A stretch of 18,284 bases of DNA, taken from the NCBI GenBank assembly GCA_964499465.1, contig CAZCLJ010000066.1:1-18284 (forward strand). Reading direction: 5' to 3'. Below are positions 13,982 to 18,284 of the stretch, piece by piece. Under the pieces are notes generated by a model, which saw only the letters and a program-made list of their open reading frames with translations, made no database searches and was not told the origin of the DNA. Positions within the stretch are counted from its first letter, which is position 1, and every line of letters begins with the position of its first letter. This DNA is from JAAYJM01 sp964499465. Lineage in GTDB: Bacteria; Bacteroidota; Ignavibacteria; Kapaibacteriales; UBA2268. A program made the translations under genes and the position numbers.

Positions 13982-15127
13982 ATGTCGAATTTTGAAAAAA
14001 CAAATATTGAAATAATTAGAAATAGCAAGGAAGCTAAAATTTCTTTAAATGGAACTTTTACTCTCAAAGATGCACCTAGTTATAAAGACTTTAAATCTTT
14101 TTTCAAGCAAATAGAAAATGTGAGTTCTGTTTTACTTGATTTTTCAAACATCAAAGAATATGATTCTTTTCTCGCTGCTGTATTTTTAAAATTTACAGAG
14201 TATTGCAATGAAAAAAACATTCAGTTAGAAAGAATAAATCAAACTGAAGAAATTCAGAATATGATTGACATTCTTACAAATGGCTTAACCAACAAAAAAA
14301 TTGATGAAATTGAAAAAAAGGAATCTCAATTTAAGAGTTTTATTGAAGAAATTGGAAAAAGGACAAAGGCAGTATTAGAAGACAGCTACCATTTTGTTGA
14401 GTTTTTTGGTGATTTGATTATTAAATTTATTTCAATAATGATTTTTCCACTGCAAGTCAGATGGAAAGATTTCCCTTATCATTTTATTCGGGCTGGAGCA
14501 GCAGCACTTCCAATCGTAATACTAATAATATTTTTAATCGGACTTATTACCGGCTATCAGGGAGCAGTTCAATTAAAACAGTTTGGAGCCGACATTTACA
14601 TAGCAAATCTAATTGGAATTTCAATTACCCGCGAACTTGCACCACTTATGACTGCAATACTTGTTGCAGGGCGTTCCGGCTCTGCTTTTGCTGCTGAAAT
14701 CGGAACTATGAAGGTTTCTGAAGAAATAGATGCTTTGCGTTCAATGGGATTTAATATTACGAATTTCCTTGTAATGCCAAGGGTCCTTGGGGTTTTACTT
14801 GCAATGCCGATATTAACAATAATTGCTGACATCGCTGGTGTCCTTGGAGGACTTATTGCTGCAATTTCAATTTTAGATGTAACAATTTCAGGTTATTTAA
14901 ATCAGTTGCAAATTGCAGTTGGAATCAGTGATATTTTAACGGGAATTATTAAAAGTTTAATATTTGGTTTTGGGATTGCTGCCGTTGGTTGTTTTAGGGG
15001 TATGCAAGTCCGTGGAGGTGCTGAAAGCGTTGGTAAGTTTACCACTGCATCAGTTGTTACGGGGATTTTCTTAATTATTCTTTTCGATTCTATTTTTACT
15101 TTTGTTTTTCAAGCATTGGGAATTTAA
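13982..15127 (+). CDS. mlaE: STAS-MlaE fusion, phospholipid ABC transporter permease
   Basis: The 381-aa product fuses a STAS domain (about 5-100) to an MlaE permease (about 140-381). MlaE is the inner-membrane core of the transporter that moves phospholipids between inner and outer membrane. The family signature GTMKVSEEIDALRSMG is at 241-256, preceded by SITRELAPLMTAILVAGRSGSAFAAEI. Several membrane helices are visible (about 174-190, 263-300, 355-378). In the STAS part, the DSSG phosphorylation loop of anti-sigma antagonists reads Asp61-Ser62-Phe63-Leu64, so the second Ser and the Gly are lost. A structural, MlaB-like role is more likely. The ATPase MlaF and binding protein MlaD are not next door. 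A histidine kinase starts 3 bases downstream. The ATG is the first in frame. Confidence 0.92.
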   Translation: MSNFEKTNIEIIRNSKEAKISLNGTFTLKDAPSYKDFKSFFKQIENVSSVLLDFSNIKEYDSFLAAVFLKFTEYCNEKNIQLERINQTEEIQNMIDILTNGLTNKKIDEIEKKESQFKSFIEEIGKRTKAVLEDSYHFVEFFGDLIIKFISIMIFPLQVRWKDFPYHFIRAGAAALPIVILIIFLIGLITGYQGAVQLKQFGADIYIANLIGISITRELAPLMTAILVAGRSGSAFAAEIGTMKVSEEIDALRSMGFNITNFLVMPRVLGVLLAMPILTIIADIAGVLGGLIAAISILDVTISGYLNQLQIAVGISDILTGIIKSLIFGFGIAAVGCFRGMQVRGGAESVGKFTTASVVTGIFLIILFDSIFTFVFQALGI

Positions 15128-15130
15128 TTT

Positions 15131-16537
15131 ATGAATAAAGAGAGTTTTTTTTCATTAACTCCCGAAAGGGTGAAATATGACCAGTTCTGGATTGATATCC
15201 GTCAGCGTAATCGTTGGTTGATACTGCTTCGGTATGGCGCAGTTGTGATGCTAATTTCTATGTGTTTATTTATTGATGCTATTGAAAGCTTTTTCCCAAA
15301 AATAGATTTTTATGAAATACCATTGTGGATTATTTCCTTTACAATTTTGATTTACAATATTATTTTTCATAAAATATGGATAGCTGCTCCAAATATAAAA
15401 TTAAAAAATCTTAAGTTTCACAGTTTACATTTTTCTTTAATGCAGATTTGTTTCGATTTCTGTGCGTTAATATTTTTAATATATTTTACTGGTGGAGTGG
15501 AATCACCTATAAATGCTTTTCTGATTTTCCATATTATTATTGGCAGTTTATTGCTCCCCGGAACTGTGATTGGATTGATTCTGGCTGTTGTTATTCTGGT
15601 TCAGGCAAGTTTATCTATATTAAGCTATTATGATTATATTCCTCAATTTTCAATAATTGGTTTGTTGCCAGAAACACTCTATGATAACATTGCTTATATT
15701 TTAATTTTTTATTTATTTTTAACCCTAACACTTTCTATTTGCATTTATCTGACAAATTCAATAGCGAAGCAATTATATATTCGGGAACGTCTTTTGACAG
15801 ATGCCTATAAAAATTTAGAAAACGCAGAAAAAGAAAAATCTCAATATGTTATGTCAATTGTTCACGATTTAAAGACTCCAATAGCTGCTGCTCTGACTTA
15901 TTTAAATATGATTTTGGAAGGTAATCTTGGTGAAATTCGTGATGAGCAAAAGAAACCGCTTGAACGCTCTAAAACACGGCTTTCCGCTGCTGTCAATACC
16001 ATTAATGATATTTTGAACATTTCGCAGCTTAAATTGCAAACCGAAATGGAAGAATTTCAAGATGTTAGCTTATGCGAGCTTTTTCATGATATTTTTGCGG
16101 ATACAATGGTGCTTTTCAAATCAAAAAATATTAATATAGATTTGGTATGCGAACAAAAAGGTCCTTTTACAATTAAAAGTGAACCGAAATTGCTAAAATT
16201 AGCTCTGGCAAACCTTATTTCAAATGCTTTTAAATATACAAATCAAAATGGTAATGTAGAAGTAAAAATCACCGAGCATCATAATGTTTTAAAAATTATA
16301 ATTGCCGACAATGGAATTGGAATTCCAAAGAAAGATATTGATAAAATATTTAACGATTTCTATCGCTCTTCTATTTCAAAAAAAATGGGAATTGAAGGAA
16401 GCGGTCTTGGTCTATCTATTGTAAATAATATTATTAAAAAGTTTGGTGGTTCAGTAAAGGTGGAATCGCCTTCATATCTTTTTAAAGATGAGCAAAATCC
16501 GGGAACACAATTTATTGTTGAGTTTAAGAAAGTTTAG
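15131..16537 (+). CDS. Membrane sensor histidine kinase
   Basis: The 468-aa protein has about six hydrophobic segments in residues 28-205, then a coiled linker and a transmitter. The H-box holds His245 in SIVHDLKTPIAAA. The N-box has Asn365 in NLISNAFKYT. G1 is ADNGIGIP (392-399) and G2 is GSGLGLSI (423-430), so all kinase motifs are intact. The sensor part has no recognisable extracytoplasmic domain, which suggests sensing in or at the membrane. It starts 3 bases after the STAS-MlaE stop and is surely cotranscribed. No response regulator gene follows; the nearest is porX, divergent on the other side of mlaE. A PorY-like role is possible but not shown by the sequence. Confidence 0.9.
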   Translation: MNKESFFSLTPERVKYDQFWIDIRQRNRWLILLRYGAVVMLISMCLFIDAIESFFPKIDFYEIPLWIISFTILIYNIIFHKIWIAAPNIKLKNLKFHSLHFSLMQICFDFCALIFLIYFTGGVESPINAFLIFHIIIGSLLLPGTVIGLILAVVILVQASLSILSYYDYIPQFSIIGLLPETLYDNIAYILIFYLFLTLTLSICIYLTNSIAKQLYIRERLLTDAYKNLENAEKEKSQYVMSIVHDLKTPIAAALTYLNMILEGNLGEIRDEQKKPLERSKTRLSAAVNTINDILNISQLKLQTEMEEFQDVSLCELFHDIFADTMVLFKSKNINIDLVCEQKGPFTIKSEPKLLKLALANLISNAFKYTNQNGNVEVKITEHHNVLKIIIADNGIGIPKKDIDKIFNDFYRSSISKKMGIEGSGLGLSIVNNIIKKFGGSVKVESPSYLFKDEQNPGTQFIVEFKKV

Positions 16538-16563
16538 AAAGATTAGAAGGATTAGAGTTAGAA

Positions 16564-16630
16564 TTTTCGCAAAGTCATACTATCAACAAGTTGATAGCAT
16601 GACAAGAACTAAAAGAAAGTAATGCGAAAA
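16564..16630. repeat. 67-bp palindromic element with a CATAC-AACAAGTT hairpin
   Basis: The 8-bp ends TTTTCGCA (16564-16571) and TGCGAAAA (16623-16630) bound it. Inside, 16574-16603 is a 14-bp stem (GTCATACTATCAAC against GTTGATAGCATGAC, one mismatch) with an AA loop. The hairpin is a close relative of those at 9900-9931 and 10070-10101. Confidence 0.55.
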
Positions 16631-16659
16631 ATACAGTTGTTCGTTTGACTGAAATGGTA

Positions 16660-16686
16660 GTCATTCTGACGGATGTCAGAATCCAT
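16660..16686. repeat. GTCATT...AATCCA hairpin repeat
   Basis: ATTCTGAC (16663-16670) pairs with GTCAGAAT (16675-16682) over a 4-nt loop. It is flanked by GTC and CCATC, the same frame seen around the hairpin at 3544-3563 with different arm bases. Confidence 0.5.
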
Positions 16687-16716
16687 CTTAAAAATTTTAT
16701 TGGTCATTAGTTATTA

Positions 16717-17003
16717 TCTCAACTTTCCTAGATGATAAAATAAAGAAAATATAGATTAGTAGGGCATTATAAATAAGATTATATTCTTTAAACCTAAAAA
16801 ATACTATATTTATTAATAGAACCTTTTAACACCTCCCCTGCCCCTCCTTATTAGGAGGGGAATAAGAACAGTTCTGTGTATTAGCGTTCCCCTCCTAACA
16901 AGGAGGGGACAGGGGAGGTGTATTTATTGACTTTTTAACACTTTTATTCATTTTTATATTATTCTTATATTACAGACACTTATGACAACTAGGAAAGTTG
17001 AGT
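16717..17003 (-). mobile_element. MITE-like element, copy B (complete, 287 bp)
   Basis: It is the same length as copy A and in inverse orientation to it. The right end CAACTAGGAAAGTTGAGT (16986-17003) is intact; the left end (16717-16734) differs from a perfect inverted match at 2 of 18 positions. The pentamer TATTA lies directly outside both ends (16712-16716 and 17004-17008), a clear 5-bp target duplication. The internal cruciform (arms 16830-16860 and 16889-16920) has one mismatch and one extra base, so it has drifted more than copy A. Confidence 0.85.
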
Positions 17004-17018
17004 TATTATTATTTTTAC

Positions 17019-17058
17019 TGACTGCCTACAGCCGATAGCCGATTGCTGATAGCCGACT
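17019..17058. repeat. GCCGATAG repeat cluster just past the acpS stop
   Basis: GATAGCCGA occurs twice in direct orientation within a run of AGCCGATAG-like units ending 5 bases before the acpS stop codon on the plus-strand map. A similar AGCTGACAG cluster follows the cyclophilin gene at 10357-10401. Confidence 0.4.
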
Positions 17059-17062
17059 GCCA

Positions 17063-17437
17063 TTAAATTTCTTCCATTACTACAAATGCGATTGCATTTT
17101 CTTTTGTATGAGAAAGAGAAATGTGAACTTTGTATTTACTCCATTTTTCAGCTAAATCACCTGTCAATTCTAATACTGGCATACCGGACTTTTCATTTCG
17201 GATGCCTATTTCGTTAAATTTAAAGCCCTGTGTAATTCCCGTTCCTATTGCTTTGCTGAATGCCTCTTTAGCTGCAAAGCGTGCGGCATAATGCACATAC
17301 TTTGTATCCTTATAAGATTCGCAATAATCTATTTCTGTTTGAGTGTAAATCCGCTTTTGGAAACGCTCTCCAAATTTTTCAAGCACTTCCTTAATACGTT
17401 CTACTTCTATTATATCTACGCCGGTGTTGAGTATCAT
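17063..17437 (-). CDS. acpS: Holo-[acyl-carrier-protein] synthase
   Basis: The 124-aa product is the usual length for AcpS. This enzyme transfers the 4'-phosphopantetheine arm from coenzyme A to a serine of apo-acyl carrier protein and so activates fatty acid synthesis. The magnesium and active-site residues are visible: Asp8 in TGVDIIEVERI and Glu58 in RFAAKEAFSKAIGTG. The end SLSHTKENAIAFVVME is typical. The ATG at 17437 gives the canonical MI.TGVDI start. Four AATTGTT heptamers lie directly upstream, between it and the previous gene. The upstream gene is on the same strand 50 bases away, so a shared transcript is possible. Confidence 0.95.
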   Translation of the reverse strand: MILNTGVDIIEVERIKEVLEKFGERFQKRIYTQTEIDYCESYKDTKYVHYAARFAAKEAFSKAIGTGITQGFKFNEIGIRNEKSGMPVLELTGDLAEKWSKYKVHISLSHTKENAIAFVVMEEI

Positions 17438-17440
17438 AAT

Positions 17441-17475
17441 AATTGTTAATTGTTAATTGTTAATTGTTAATTTTT
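17441..17475. repeat. AATTGTT tandem heptamer, 4 full copies plus one degenerate
   Basis: Four exact copies of AATTGTT run from 17441 to 17468, followed by AATTTTT. They start 3 bases before the acpS ATG and fill most of the 50-bp gap to the upstream gene, where the promoter or ribosome-binding region of acpS should be. Copy number could vary by replication slippage. Confidence 0.75.
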
Positions 17476-17487
17476 CGGTTTATTGTT

Positions 17488-18284
17488 TCAAAATTCAGTT
17501 TTAAATTTAATTTTAAATTTACTCTCTAAAAATTTCATTATATAGCTAAAACCGTTAGTGTCCGGTAATCGTAAGAAATCAAAATAGTTTTCAATCATAT
17601 CTAAATTATTTTGAGCATCATTTGCATTATTAGTGTAATCAAAATATTTCTCATAAATAATTTTTAAAGCTATATTATTAAAAGAATAACCGCTCCAATA
17701 TTTATTTTCTCTTGAAAATGAATTAAATAAAGTAATATAAGCATCAGCTGACATTATATCTTCTTCTGTAATTATTGGAATTAGTTTTTGTAAATCAGTA
17801 AATCTTTTATAAAATGGGTCTTGATTAATAAATATTTTTGAATATGCTGAATAATATTTATGATTAAAGAAATATTCTATGATATATTGTTTTTTAAAAT
17901 TGAAATCCTCAATCTTATAATTAACTAACTTTTTTATTAACACTTCATTATTAATATTTGTTCTATCTGTTTTGATTAATATTGAAATAAAAAACATTAG
18001 CAGATAATATGGTAAGTCATTATTTATAAATTTTGAATAATCAAGATTCCGTAAATAATCTTTGCTACATATACTAAAAATTCTAAAAATGAAATAATTT
18101 GATTCTTCGTAGCTATTGTACTCTAATAATGCATAACAATAATTAAAAACATATTCAATTTGATTAATAAATTGTGAAAATACTTCATATTGTTCTTCAA
18201 AAGTCTCCTTCTTACTTTCAAGATTAAAATAAGGTTCTACTGGCTTTCTTGTGAAAAGAGTTTTAAATTGCCATGGAAGAAAAG
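17488..18284 (-). CDS. Unrecognised protein, 3' part only (runs off the window)
   Basis: The reading frame stays open from the TGA at 17488 to the right edge, so at least 264 residues are encoded here and the true start is outside the window. A Met at 17997 is only internal: upstream of it the frame continues as coding-like sequence (for example YYLL, then SYEESNYFIFRIF and EEQYEVFSQFINQIEYVFNY further upstream). The protein is rich in Tyr, Phe, Asn and Ile and predicted helical, with no signal or membrane segment visible in this part. Regularly spaced aromatic helices could form a repeat solenoid, but no known motif is recognisable. It precedes acpS by 50 bases on the same strand. I cannot give a function. 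Confidence 0.7.
   Translation of the reverse strand, partial: FLPWQFKTLFTRKPVEPYFNLESKKETFEEQYEVFSQFINQIEYVFNYCYALLEYNSYEESNYFIFRIFSICSKDYLRNLDYSKFINNDLPYYLLMFFISILIKTDRTNINNEVLIKKLVNYKIEDFNFKKQYIIEYFFNHKYYSAYSKIFINQDPFYKRFTDLQKLIPIITEEDIMSADAYITLFNSFSRENKYWSGYSFNNIALKIIYEKYFDYTNNANDAQNNLDMIENYFDFLRLPDTNGFSYIMKFLESKFKIKFKTEF

Larger units (their letters stand above)
16538..17062. other. 525-bp gene-free stretch between the histidine kinase and acpS
   Basis: Two convergent genes face each other here. The stretch carries a 67-bp palindromic element (16564-16630), a GTCATT hairpin (16660-16686), MITE copy B (16717-17003) and a GCCGATAG repeat cluster (17019-17058). I see no coding potential. 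The palindrome at 16574 could act as a terminator for the kinase operon. Confidence 0.7.

Noticed and set aside
3188..17003. Composite transposon formed by MITE copies A and B
   Set aside because: The enclosed 13 kb holds essential genes such as acpS-adjacent tsaE, nuoL and uvrB, and each copy has its own target duplication, so they inserted independently.
17441..17475. Heptamer array as a CRISPR
   Set aside because: The units are directly adjacent 7-mers with no spacers.
17488..17997. Complete 169-aa gene starting at 17997
   Set aside because: The frame continues upstream without a stop to the window edge with similar composition, so the Met at 17997 is internal.

Overview
The window is AT-rich, with core genes framed by accessory DNA. 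The best host clue is a PorX-type protein (receiver domain fused to a PglZ domain) next to tsaE. This points to the Bacteroidota/Chlorobi/Ignavibacteria (FCB) group, where PorX controls the type IX secretion system. Weak Shine-Dalgarno signals and TAnnTTTG-like promoter words fit that group. The species cannot be named from the sequence.

Layout. Positions 1-5687 are accessory, with all genes on the minus strand: a RhuM-family protein, a Bro-N antirepressor-like protein, a lipoprotein, a 64-aa orphan, an MNT/HEPN pair and a DUF4160/DUF2442 pair. They are separated by short hairpin repeats. Positions 5688-7658 hold nuoL, with no other complex I gene beside it. uvrB (7816-9840) diverges from nuoL. 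Positions 9841-10414 hold no gene but are full of palindromes. A minus-strand run from 13877 to 10415 reads porX, tsaE, a cyclophilin lipoprotein and a second exported cyclophilin. Divergent from porX is a plus-strand pair: a STAS-MlaE permease and a membrane histidine kinase (13982-16537). After a 525-bp stretch of repeats come acpS and the 3' part of an unrecognised gene that runs off the right edge, both on the minus strand.

The most distinctive content is repetitive. A 287-bp MITE-like element occurs twice in full (3188-3474 and 16717-17003, inverted relative to each other) and once as a terminal fragment at 1-53. It has 18-bp terminal inverted repeats, a G/C-rich internal cruciform and 5-bp AT-rich target duplications. 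Around these copies are at least four other families of small palindromes.

How the genes may work together: nuoL serves respiration, uvrB DNA repair, tsaE tRNA t6A modification and acpS acyl-carrier activation. The porX operon and the mlaE-kinase pair share one short promoter region. That suggests, but does not show, a regulatory block for the cell envelope and secretion, with the kinase as a candidate partner of PorX. No rRNA, tRNA or CRISPR array was seen.
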